From: Syntrophorhabdus sp. PtaU1.Bin058
GTDB taxonomy: Bacteria > Desulfobacterota > Syntrophorhabdia > Syntrophorhabdales > Syntrophorhabdaceae
Reading direction: 5' to 3'
Length of the DNA: 46,790 bases
Assembly (NCBI GenBank): GCA_002067975.1
Contig: MVRS01000240.1
Coordinates: 1 to 46,790, forward strand
Position 1 is the stretch's first letter; each line of letters opens with the position of its first letter. The notes under the pieces are model-generated. The model worked only from the letters and a program-made list of their open reading frames with translations. It made no database searches and had not been told where the DNA came from. Below are positions 24,382 through 33,276 of the stretch, piece by piece. A program made the position numbers and the translations under genes.

Positions 24382-27300
24382 ATGACAGTATATCGTATAT
24401 CGTATATCGTATATCGGGATTCTAAAGAGAACATCCAGCTCCAGTCGTTAGTATCGTTTCATCGATATTGCTTTATATGGGGGATCATTCTCTTCCTGTT
24501 TCTTGTCTCAGCCGTCCCCGCCCCTGCCGGTGAAAGTACCATTGTGCCGCCTGAAGAGATCGTCACAGACTTTGACGCCAGGCTGGCGCTTGCGCGGACG
24601 CTCTCATACGACGATGCCACCCTTAACGACTCTGTCCGCGAGTATGAGATCCTCGTCGGCGAACAGCCGCGGAATGCCGCTGTCCTAACGGAGACATCTG
24701 CCGTGTATGCGCGGTTAAGGCAATACCCGAAGGCTCTGGAATATCTGAACAGGGCCCTTGCCTTAAGGCCCGACGATGAGAATATCAACCGTTCGGCAGG
24801 GGACGTATATCTCTACAGCGGCAATCTCCCTGAAGCTGCCCTATATTACAGAAGGGCCTACCGGATAAACCCTGCGTCGGAAGAGACTCAGAAAAAACTC
24901 GGTCTTGTGTTAAGCTGGGACAAGAAGGACGACGAAGCCCTCCCCCTGCTCTCCGGCCTCTATAAAAGGCATCCTGACGATAAAGAGGTCGCAATAGAGA
25001 TGGCACACCTGTATGCGAGACGCAACGATCACGGGGAATCGATCGCCATCCTTAAACGGCTCCTCGCGCAGAACCCCGACGACCCGGAACTGCTTGTTGG
25101 GATTGCCGATGCTGAGGCAGGTCTCGGTCACGCAAAGAGGTGCATGGAACTGTACAAAAAGGCGCTCGCCGCAAAGACCGGAGATGAAAAGCTCCTTTTG
25201 CAGTTCGCCGACAGGATGAACCTGTGGGGTGACTTTTACAGGATTGAGCGCATCTACGTTGACCATTTGAAGAAGGACCCCGGCGATTCCTCTACTGCCC
25301 TGAAACTTGCAAAGGTATACGAGAGCGCCCAGCAGTATGAAAGGGCCGAAGGCGCTTACAGGAAGCTGCTCCTGAAGGACCGTAAGGACATAGATGCCCT
25401 CCTTGGACTTGCAGCGCTCAAGCTCCGGGAGAAGGATTTCGAGGCCTCCGCGGCGTATGCAGGGCAGGTCCTGTCGATCGACCCGAAAAACCCCGGTGCC
25501 CTTCAGGTCAAAGGAAAGGCGCTGATCTTCCTGAAGAGGTTTAATGAATCACGGGAGACATACACATTATTAACGGGACTGAAAGGTAATGAGGTCCGGG
25601 GTTATCTCGGCATCGGGAATGCCTTTTTCCGGGAAAAGGACTACGGAAAGGCAAAAGAGGCCTTCAACAAGGCCCTTGAATCGGGGAAAGATGATATTGA
25701 GGCCCGGTTCTATGCAGCAGGATTTGATACCCTCCGGGAAAACACCTTTATTGAGAGATTGCGTGAGGGCGAAAGGCATAATCCTGCAAGGCTCACCGCC
25801 TGGGCAGACCTCTATTCGCAATACGGGTATTTCGGGATAGCCATACAATTGCTCCGGGATGCCCTTAACGATGACCCGGAATATCTCCCTGCAAAGATCG
25901 CCCTCGCCCAGACCCTTGGCATCAATCTCCAGTATGCACAATCCATCAAAACATACGAGGAGCTTGAGAAGGATTTTCCCGACAGCTCGAAGATCCTCAT
26001 AGAGCATGCAAGGGTCCTCGGGTGGTCCAAAAAGTATAACGATTCTATTGCGCTGTATAAATATATCCATTCGCTCAATCCCGACGATCCCCTCCCGTTA
26101 AAGGAGATGGCGCGTGTCGCAATGTGGGGAAAGATGGTCAACGAAGCGATGGATACATACGCCGCCCTTCTTAAACCCTCAGTAGACAGTATGTTGCTGC
26201 CGGAGATAAAGACTATCGCCGAGGCCTCAGGCGACAAACAGCTCCTTACCGAATACAGGCAACTCCGGAAGGTCAGCGAAGGGGGTTCGATCTACCAGGG
26301 ATACGAAAGGCTGTCGAAAGACCCTGGAAAGAACGACCGCATAGAACCTGCAATGGTCGACCTGCTCCCTGTCTACAGGACACAAAAGGCCGTTGCCCTC
26401 GAAAGAGAGGCGAAGAGGCTTTCATGGGATAAGAGATTTGCCCGTTCAATGCCCTATTATGAAGAGCTTATCGGTTTCGATCCTGAAAACGAAGAGGCAT
26501 ATTTTGACTATGCCCAGGTTGAGTGCGCCCTCGGTTTATGCGACAGGGAAAAGTCCACCTATGATCGGCTCCTCAATATTGATCCACTCCATAATCTTGC
26601 CGCTATTGCCTTAGAGAGACAGCAGGTCAGGAAAGATCCCTCCCTGGAGTTCAACTACTCATACTGGATGGAAGACGGCAGGGGTGATCTCGCGCAGATA
26701 ACGAGGGACCGGTTCGATCTTGACTTTGATCTGCCTGTACTTTGTCGCTATCATTTCAACGTTGCCCTCCACCAATGGTTTGAAAAACCGGCCTTTAATC
26801 ACAGGAGATACGGGGCGACGGGCTTCACCTTCGGCTTCCAGGGCGTGTTCAACGAATATATGAGAGGTGAGGCAAGCTGGACATACAAGGATTATGCGAA
26901 TGACGAGATGGGCATAAAAGATACGGGGAAAGCGGCAGTCTGGTTCAACCTGAAGGAATATGCCCACATCGGGGGCGGCTATGAAAGGACCGATGAACTG
27001 TACAACTACTTCGGTTTAAAACATGGCCTTCAGGCCGATAACTGGTGGCTTGGACTCCGCTCTGACGTTACCGGACGGCTTGACCTTGACGGGAAGGCGC
27101 GCTTCATCAAGTACAACGACGATAACGAGGGGAAGCATTATTATCTCGCCTTCGGCTATGCGTTCACCGATCATCCTAAGATATTCAAGGTGACCATGAG
27201 CGGTGAATACCGTGATACGCAGCATGAGAGTATTTACGCCTACAACGGGGAAAACCTGACGGACATTACCCATGCCTACTGGACGCCTAAGGACTATACA

Positions 27301-27549
27301 GGCGCTGCGCTTACCTTTGAATGGCGCCACGATTACTCAAAACTATTTTTCTGCGGCAACGAGCTCAGGTTCTATGACATCAAGGTCTCTTTCGGCACGG
27401 ATTCCGAGAACAACCCCTCGGCAAAGATCGAGGGCGAGATACACCACGAGTTCAGCAAACACTGGACTGTGGGACTGAAGGCACTGTGGCACAGCTCACC
27501 GCAGTGGGATGCAAATGGACTATGGGCTGTTTTGAGGTACCAATTTTAA
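24382..27549 (+). CDS. TPR-rich outer-membrane beta-barrel exporter (BcsC/PgaA-like)
   Basis: A 1055-residue protein with the architecture of polysaccharide exporters BcsC and PgaA. A hydrophobic signal segment (about 36-50, WGIILFLFLVSAVPAPAG) is preceded by an unusually long N-region. About 20 TPR units span 60-740, and a C-terminal beta-barrel (about 755-1055) follows, with aromatic girdles and terminal Phe (LRYQF). The barrel contains YWTPKDY, resembling a motif of the BcsC C-terminal domain. It would form the outer-membrane pore for polymer made by the GT2 synthase two bases downstream. The start is uncertain: no good ribosome site precedes the ATG, and a heptamer repeat begins six bases after its first base. 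Confidence 0.8.
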   Translation: MTVYRISYIVYRDSKENIQLQSLVSFHRYCFIWGIILFLFLVSAVPAPAGESTIVPPEEIVTDFDARLALARTLSYDDATLNDSVREYEILVGEQPRNAAVLTETSAVYARLRQYPKALEYLNRALALRPDDENINRSAGDVYLYSGNLPEAALYYRRAYRINPASEETQKKLGLVLSWDKKDDEALPLLSGLYKRHPDDKEVAIEMAHLYARRNDHGESIAILKRLLAQNPDDPELLVGIADAEAGLGHAKRCMELYKKALAAKTGDEKLLLQFADRMNLWGDFYRIERIYVDHLKKDPGDSSTALKLAKVYESAQQYERAEGAYRKLLLKDRKDIDALLGLAALKLREKDFEASAAYAGQVLSIDPKNPGALQVKGKALIFLKRFNESRETYTLLTGLKGNEVRGYLGIGNAFFREKDYGKAKEAFNKALESGKDDIEARFYAAGFDTLRENTFIERLREGERHNPARLTAWADLYSQYGYFGIAIQLLRDALNDDPEYLPAKIALAQTLGINLQYAQSIKTYEELEKDFPDSSKILIEHARVLGWSKKYNDSIALYKYIHSLNPDDPLPLKEMARVAMWGKMVNEAMDTYAALLKPSVDSMLLPEIKTIAEASGDKQLLTEYRQLRKVSEGGSIYQGYERLSKDPGKNDRIEPAMVDLLPVYRTQKAVALEREAKRLSWDKRFARSMPYYEELIGFDPENEEAYFDYAQVECALGLCDREKSTYDRLLNIDPLHNLAAIALERQQVRKDPSLEFNYSYWMEDGRGDLAQITRDRFDLDFDLPVLCRYHFNVALHQWFEKPAFNHRRYGATGFTFGFQGVFNEYMRGEASWTYKDYANDEMGIKDTGKAAVWFNLKEYAHIGGGYERTDELYNYFGLKHGLQADNWWLGLRSDVTGRLDLDGKARFIKYNDDNEGKHYYLAFGYAFTDHPKIFKVTMSGEYRDTQHESIYAYNGENLTDITHAYWTPKDYTGAALTFEWRHDYSKLFFCGNELRFYDIKVSFGTDSENNPSAKIEGEIHHEFSKHWTVGLKALWHSSPQWDANGLWAVLRYQF
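24388..24415 (+). repeat. four-copy heptanucleotide tandem repeat
   Basis: GTATATC is repeated four times without error, six bases after the first base of the ATG of the TPR/barrel gene. All three reading frames through the repeat are open, but only the present copy number keeps the downstream frame; gain or loss of one unit leads to an early stop. That is the usual layout of slipped-strand phase variation. Confidence 0.85.
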
Positions 27550-27550
27550 C

Positions 27551-29191
27551 ATGAAAGACACGACGTCACGCCTCTCATCCCTTAAGATAGCATTGATCAC
27601 GGTGCTGCCCGTTGCTGCAATGGTCCTTGCCGCGACCTATCTCATCACAAGGATCCTCCTCTTCTTCATCACCGAGTATGCCTGGTATGAGAAGGTGCTT
27701 GCCTTCTTCCTTCTCTTATCGGAGATCTTCATCCTTGTCCATGGCATCGGTTATTTTTTTGAGATCTTTTCCGTAGCGTGGTCCAGGAGGACCCTCTCCA
27801 GAAAAGAAGAGCCGCCCCCGTTGCTTGAGCACTATCCCCCCGTCGCCGTTATTATGCCGTCGTATAAAGAGCCTCTCGAGGTGGTAAAGAATTCACTTAT
27901 CACCTTTTACAATCTCTCCTATCCAAACAAATATATCTATTTCCTCGATGACACGCGGTATGACACCAATTGGGATACACCGGAGAACATGGAGGCGTAC
28001 AAAAGGTCCATCGAGGAACTCTGCAAGTATATAGGCGTCGATCTCTTCAGAAGGAAATGGCACGGGGCAAAGGCAGGTATCATCAACGACTTCCTCCAAT
28101 ACCTTAACGGTGAAATGAAAGAAGGGTTTGCGTTCTACAACTACTCGAGGAAAACAAAACCTGAGATTGAAAAATACATGGTGGTCTTCGATGCCGATTC
28201 AAACCCCTTTCCGGACTTCCTGGAACCATTAGTCGCTCACATGGAAGAAAAGCCGCAGCTCGCTTTTATCCAGACCCCTCAGTACTACATCAACTTTGAG
28301 TCCAACCGCATTGCACGGGCCGCCGGTCTCCAGCAGACGGTGTTTTACGAATACATATGCGAAGGCAAGGCCTCAAAGGACGCTACGTTCTGCTGCGGCA
28401 CCAACGTGCTCTTCCGGAGAGAGGCCCTGCAGGATGTCGGGGGGTTCGACGAATCTTCCGTCACGGAAGACTTTGCCACCTCCCTGCAGTTCCACCTCAG
28501 GAAATGGAAGACCACCTACCTGAACAGGGTGCGCACCTTCCAGATGGGTCCTGAGGACCTTGGAGGATATTTCAAACAGCAGTTCCGGTGGTCTCTGGGT
28601 ACGATCGGTCTTTTGCCGAAGGTGATCGGCCATTTTCTCAGGAGGCCTTTTGCACTGACCCTCCTGCAATGGTGGGAGTACTTCCTGTCAACGACGTGGT
28701 ACTTTGTCGGTTTCGTCTTCTTCTTTATGGTCATCTGTCCGGTAATCTATCTCTTTTTTAATGTGCCTGTCTACTTCGCAAAACCTGAATTCTATTTCTT
28801 TGTCTTCTTCCCCTATATCGTCATTACCTTTACGACCTTTTACTGGACATTGAAGCAGCGCAATTACGCCGTCAAGGACCTTGTGACGGGCCAGTTGCTT
28901 ACATTCGTTACCTTCCCGGTGTTTATCAAATCCAGTATCCTCGCGCTTTTGGGCTTTAAAGGTACCTTCGGCATCACACCCAAGGGAATGAGCAGGGCCC
29001 TTCCTTTGAAGGCAATGTGGGTGCAGTTATCGATATTGGCGATATGTTTTTCAGCATTCGTATGGGGGATCAACAGGATGATCTACGAGCAGCAACCGCT
29101 GGGAGGCATACTCGTGAATACCTTCTGGTGCCTGTACCACACGGTCATACTCTCCTCCATCTTCTATTTTAATAGACCGGTGGAAGAATGA
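27551..29191 (+). CDS. family 2 processive glycosyltransferase (cellulose-synthase-like)
   Basis: A 546-residue inner-membrane polysaccharide synthase. Two N-terminal helices (about 12-38 and 48-75) precede the GT-A domain. Catalytic motifs are the first Asp pair in YFLDD (133-134), the DAD triad (214-216), TED (305-307, general base) and QQFRW (343-347, acceptor site). Five or more membrane helices follow to the C-terminus. There is no fused PilZ domain as in BcsA, though a separate PilZ protein is encoded at 34.8 kb. The product could be a glucan, mannan or GlcNAc polymer; the adjacent GH26-like hydrolase hints at a mannan or mixed-linkage glucan. Two-base gap to the exporter gene. Confidence 0.9.
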   Translation: MKDTTSRLSSLKIALITVLPVAAMVLAATYLITRILLFFITEYAWYEKVLAFFLLLSEIFILVHGIGYFFEIFSVAWSRRTLSRKEEPPPLLEHYPPVAVIMPSYKEPLEVVKNSLITFYNLSYPNKYIYFLDDTRYDTNWDTPENMEAYKRSIEELCKYIGVDLFRRKWHGAKAGIINDFLQYLNGEMKEGFAFYNYSRKTKPEIEKYMVVFDADSNPFPDFLEPLVAHMEEKPQLAFIQTPQYYINFESNRIARAAGLQQTVFYEYICEGKASKDATFCCGTNVLFRREALQDVGGFDESSVTEDFATSLQFHLRKWKTTYLNRVRTFQMGPEDLGGYFKQQFRWSLGTIGLLPKVIGHFLRRPFALTLLQWWEYFLSTTWYFVGFVFFFMVICPVIYLFFNVPVYFAKPEFYFFVFFPYIVITFTTFYWTLKQRNYAVKDLVTGQLLTFVTFPVFIKSSILALLGFKGTFGITPKGMSRALPLKAMWVQLSILAICFSAFVWGINRMIYEQQPLGGILVNTFWCLYHTVILSSIFYFNRPVEE

Positions 29192-30225
29192 TGGGTATTC
29201 GGTCATTGGTTATCGTGTATTATGTAGTAATCGGTGTTTGGTTATCGGGTATTCAGGCCGCATATGCAGACGGATCATTGATGTGGGGTTTTGCCTTGGA
29301 TGGGAACCCGGTGACGGAACAAAAATTGAAGGCAATGGAACAGGAGAGCGGATTAAGGGCGGACATCATTGTCTTTTTTATCCAATGGCCGTCCCTTGCA
29401 AACATTTCTCGGACGGACTTTCCTCTCGAAAGTCTCGAGGCGATCTGGGACAGCGGCGCGATCCCGTGCATTACCTGGGAACCTATGTACTATCAGGACG
29501 GGAAAGAGATCATGATCCCTTATGCACAACTGATGAACGGCAAATATGACCAATACATTAAAGGGTTTGCAGAAAAGGCCAGGGCGTGGGGCAAGCCTTT
29601 CCTCATACGATTTGCCCACGAAATGAATATCAAACGGTACCATTGGGGCACGGAAGAAAATGAATACGGACCACGGAGTCCTGACGTATACAAAAAGATA
29701 TTCCGGTATGTTGTCGCATCTTTCAGGAAAACAGGGACGCACAACGTACTATGGGTATTCTGTCCCAATTCTGAATCGGTCCCCAATACGTCGTATAACC
29801 CTTCCGCCTCCTGGAATATACTGTCAAACTACTACCCCGGCGATGAGTATGTGGATATCCTGGGTGTGGACGGCTATAACTGGGGGACAACACAGACAAA
29901 GGAAAAACACGGCTGGGATAGCCGGTGGAAGACATTCGGGGAGATATTCGAACGTCCCTGCATGGAATTGCACGCTGTGGCCCCATTGAAGCCACTCATT
30001 GTTTTTGAAACTGCCTCTGTCAATTCGGGCGGCAGCAAAACAGAATGGATATACAATGCCGTAGGAACATCCGGAAGACTGGGAATACAGGGTATTGTCT
30101 GGTTTCAGTCAAACAAGGAGGTCGACTGGCGTATAAACAGTAACGGTGACAGGAGCTACGTATCGTTTATAAGACCGGGGAGATTATTGCCCCACGACTG
30201 GATCAGACGTTTCACCAAGGAATAA
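29188..30225 (+). CDS. secreted GH26-like endo-glycosidase
   Basis: A 345-residue secreted glycoside hydrolase resembling family GH26 (endo-beta-mannanases and mixed-linkage glucanases, clan A barrel). A signal peptide covers 1-27 with cleavage after AYA. The acid/base is probably E145 in RFAHEMN, and the nucleophile E274 in IVFETAS; VDGYNW (228-232) is another clan feature. It would act in the periplasm, trimming or releasing the polymer, as BcsZ does for cellulose. The start is ATGA-coupled to the synthase. The first 70 bases are built from repeated GGTTATCG words, which encode the signal peptide. Confidence 0.78.
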   Translation: MMGIRSLVIVYYVVIGVWLSGIQAAYADGSLMWGFALDGNPVTEQKLKAMEQESGLRADIIVFFIQWPSLANISRTDFPLESLEAIWDSGAIPCITWEPMYYQDGKEIMIPYAQLMNGKYDQYIKGFAEKARAWGKPFLIRFAHEMNIKRYHWGTEENEYGPRSPDVYKKIFRYVVASFRKTGTHNVLWVFCPNSESVPNTSYNPSASWNILSNYYPGDEYVDILGVDGYNWGTTQTKEKHGWDSRWKTFGEIFERPCMELHAVAPLKPLIVFETASVNSGGSKTEWIYNAVGTSGRLGIQGIVWFQSNKEVDWRINSNGDRSYVSFIRPGRLLPHDWIRRFTKE

Positions 30226-30228
30226 GAT

Positions 30229-33200
30229 ATGCGGATACGGGGATTTAGTCTCAAAACAAAGATGGCGACCGTTGTTTCAGTCCTCTTTTTGTTTATCTTT
30301 GCCGGAGGCGCCATCATGTTTGAGAATACCTTTGAGGAACACTATAAAAAAATCATAGCGGAACAGCAATTCGAACTCGTTTCAAAGGTAGCGAAGGATA
30401 TAGATACCCAGATCAGGGAGGCCCAAAAGATACTCATCGCCGTATCGAAGATCATCCCCCTCAACGAACTCAATAACTATCCCGCCATGCAAAAACACCT
30501 CGAAAAGGTCGTTGAATCAAAGTTTTTCTTAAAAACGTATTTTGACGACGGCATACTCCTCTATTCAAAGGCCGGCAGGGTCATAGGTGAGGTCCCCTAC
30601 TCACCGGAGCGCTACGGGAAAAACTTTTCACACAGGGAATTCCTCCAGTACACGATGAAAACGCGACTGCCTTACATCTCAAAACCATACCGATCGGCTA
30701 AACCGCCTTATGACCCGGTGGTGATGTTCACTGCACCCATATTCAATAAAAAGCATGAGGTAGTTGCAGTGCTCGGCGGCGCCGTTTCCCTTAGCAAGGA
30801 TACTACACTGGGAGGCATTGCAACGGTAAGGATAGGAAAAACAGGCTACATGTACCTGTACAATACGGACCGAACGATAATCGTGCACCCTGACAAAAAG
30901 ATGATCCTTCAGAAGGATGTCCCTCCCGGTGTCAACAGGTTGTTCGACAAGGCGATCAATGAATGGTTCGAGGGAAGCGGTGAGACGACAACCTCAAAGG
31001 GCCTGCATGTTATCGGGACGTTTAAACGGTTCTGGAACACGGACTGGATACTGGCAGCGAATTATCCCATCAAGGAGGCTTATGCGCCTTTCTTAAGAGA
31101 GCGATGGTACATGGCGGGCTATACGGCACTTGGCATCTTTTTATCCATATTGATAATCCTTATTGTTATGCGAAGGAACCTGTCGCCGCTTTCCGCACTC
31201 GCCTCACAGGCAGAGGCCATAGGGAGGGCTGAGGAGCGTCTTCAGTCTGTCAGTGTTGAAACGGGCGGCGAGATAGGGGCCCTTGCGTTTTCGTTCAATG
31301 AGATGCTGGAAAGGCTGCGCGACCGGGAGGCATCGTTGAAGACCACCCTTGAAGACCTTAGAGAAAGGGAGGCGAGGATCAGTTCCATCGTGAATACGAC
31401 CGTCGACGGCATCATTACGATCGACGAGAACCGTATCATTGAAAACTTCAACCAGGCAGCGGAAAAGATGTTCGGTTATAATGCAGATGAGGTGACAGGC
31501 CGCAGCATAAGCGTCCTCATGCCCGAGCTGCACGAAAGCCGGCACGACCGGCATGTACAGGCCTATCTCAATGGCGGCAGGCACAAGGGGCTTGGCGCGG
31601 CACAGGAGGTGCTTGGCCGCCGCAAGGACGGGTCTACGTTTCCCATCGAACTCTCGGTAAGCGAGGCGGACCTGGGGGACAGACGCATCTTTACAGGGAT
31701 ACTGCGCGATATAACGGAACGGAAAAAGGGGGAAGAAGAGCTCCAAAAGGCAAAAGAGGCGGCTGAAAGCGCAAACCAGGCCAAGAGCGACTTCCTGGCA
31801 AGCATGAGCCATGAGATACGAACCCCTATGAACGCTATCATCGGCATGGCTGAACTCATGATGGAAACACCCCTCAACGACGAGCAAAAACGATATATCG
31901 AAATCCTTATACATGCAGGGGACAACCTGTTGAACATCATCAACGACATCCTCGATATCTCAAAGATTGAAGCGGGATATCTTGAACTCGAATCAACGGG
32001 GTTTAACCTTCAGGAACTGTTGGACAAGGCATACGCCATTATGGCAATACGCGCAAACGATAAAGGGATCATACTTGACTGCCGCGTCCTTCCCGATGTG
32101 CCGGTTAACTTGATCGGAGACCCTTCCCGCCTCAGACAGGTCATACTTAACCTCCTTGGAAACGCGATAAAGTTTACAGAAGAGGGTGAAGTAGTCCTGG
32201 TGGCAGATAAATACATTGCCGGGATACCGGACAACGATATCCCACAACCCCCGATCCAATATCCTCAACCGGAGGAAGTGACCCTCCGGTTCTCAGTCCG
32301 CGATACAGGCATCGGCATATCGGAAGACAAGGTTAACGGGATATTCGAGAAGTTCACACAGGCCGATTCCTCGACGACAAGAAGGTATGGAGGAACCGGG
32401 CTCGGTCTGGCAATATCAAAACGCCTCGTCGAACTCATGGGAGGCAGGATATGGGTCACAAGCATAGTCGGTGCCGGCAGCACCTTCTATTTTACCGCCC
32501 CTTTCCGGATACAAAAAGAAAAACCGCAGTCCGAACCTGCTGCCGCTGCCGCAATATCAGGACATGAAACCTTAAGACCATTGCATATACTCCTTGTGGA
32601 TGATTCCGGGGACAACAGGTTGCTCGTGCAGTCACTCCTGAAAAAAACACCCTTTACAATCGATACGGCCGACAACGGGAAGGCTGCCGTAGAAAAATAC
32701 AAGAGTACCTCCTATGACCTCATCCTTATGGATATCCAGATGCCTGTCATGGACGGCTATACGGCCACGAAAGAGATAAGGGCCTGGGAACAGTTGAACA
32801 ATCGTGTGCCGACCCCGGTCATCGCACTCACTGCCTATGCCCTCCAGGAAGAAATACGGAAAAGTTATGACGCAGGCTGCAGTGGACACCTGACAAAACC
32901 GATCAAAAAAAATGAATTGATAGGGGCTATTATGGCGCATGCCAGAGGATCCGGGGTGCATAAACAGGGACCCGGCGACAATGCCGCCGTTATTACCATA
33001 AACAAAGACCTCGAGGATCTGATACCCGGCTATCTCGAAAACAGGCGGAAGGACATTGCGTCAATAAAGGAGGCCCTGGAAAAAGACGATTTCGAGGTCA
33101 TAAGGATCCTCGGTCACAGCATGAAAGGGAGCGGCGGAGGTTACGGGTTCAACGCAATAACAGAGATCGGAAAAAAGATCGACGAAGCGGCGAAGAACAT

Positions 33201-33276
33201 GGATAAAAAGGGTATCACAGAACAGGTAGAGGAACTGTCGGCGTACCTCCACAATATAAAGATCACCTATGAATAA
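30229..33276 (+). CDS. membrane hybrid sensor kinase with Cache, HAMP, PAS, receiver and Hpt
   Basis: A 1015-residue phosphorelay kinase. Membrane helices at about 11-30 and 294-314 flank a periplasmic Cache-type sensor (GKTGYMYLYNTD, IIVHPDKK). Then come HAMP (about 315-365), a FixL-like PAS (382-500), HisKA with H528 (SMSHEIRTPM), HATPase (N-box NLLGNAIKFT, RDTGIGIS, GGTGLGLAIS), a receiver with D835 (LILMDIQMPVMDG) and an Hpt with H963 (GHSMKGSGGGYGF). H439 in ESRHDRH aligns with the heme-ligating His of FixL, but the distal Arg is Gln. It lies four bases after the GH26 gene, so it probably senses an outside signal controlling polymer production. The output regulator is unknown. Confidence 0.9.
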   Translation: MRIRGFSLKTKMATVVSVLFLFIFAGGAIMFENTFEEHYKKIIAEQQFELVSKVAKDIDTQIREAQKILIAVSKIIPLNELNNYPAMQKHLEKVVESKFFLKTYFDDGILLYSKAGRVIGEVPYSPERYGKNFSHREFLQYTMKTRLPYISKPYRSAKPPYDPVVMFTAPIFNKKHEVVAVLGGAVSLSKDTTLGGIATVRIGKTGYMYLYNTDRTIIVHPDKKMILQKDVPPGVNRLFDKAINEWFEGSGETTTSKGLHVIGTFKRFWNTDWILAANYPIKEAYAPFLRERWYMAGYTALGIFLSILIILIVMRRNLSPLSALASQAEAIGRAEERLQSVSVETGGEIGALAFSFNEMLERLRDREASLKTTLEDLREREARISSIVNTTVDGIITIDENRIIENFNQAAEKMFGYNADEVTGRSISVLMPELHESRHDRHVQAYLNGGRHKGLGAAQEVLGRRKDGSTFPIELSVSEADLGDRRIFTGILRDITERKKGEEELQKAKEAAESANQAKSDFLASMSHEIRTPMNAIIGMAELMMETPLNDEQKRYIEILIHAGDNLLNIINDILDISKIEAGYLELESTGFNLQELLDKAYAIMAIRANDKGIILDCRVLPDVPVNLIGDPSRLRQVILNLLGNAIKFTEEGEVVLVADKYIAGIPDNDIPQPPIQYPQPEEVTLRFSVRDTGIGISEDKVNGIFEKFTQADSSTTRRYGGTGLGLAISKRLVELMGGRIWVTSIVGAGSTFYFTAPFRIQKEKPQSEPAAAAAISGHETLRPLHILLVDDSGDNRLLVQSLLKKTPFTIDTADNGKAAVEKYKSTSYDLILMDIQMPVMDGYTATKEIRAWEQLNNRVPTPVIALTAYALQEEIRKSYDAGCSGHLTKPIKKNELIGAIMAHARGSGVHKQGPGDNAAVITINKDLEDLIPGYLENRRKDIASIKEALEKDDFEVIRILGHSMKGSGGGYGFNAITEIGKKIDEAAKNMDKKGITEQVEELSAYLHNIKITYE

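Noticed and set aside
31204-31914. 236-codon minus-strand frame opposite the hybrid kinase
   Set aside because: The plus-strand HAMP, PAS and HisKA domains are unbroken here; the reverse frame is a shadow.
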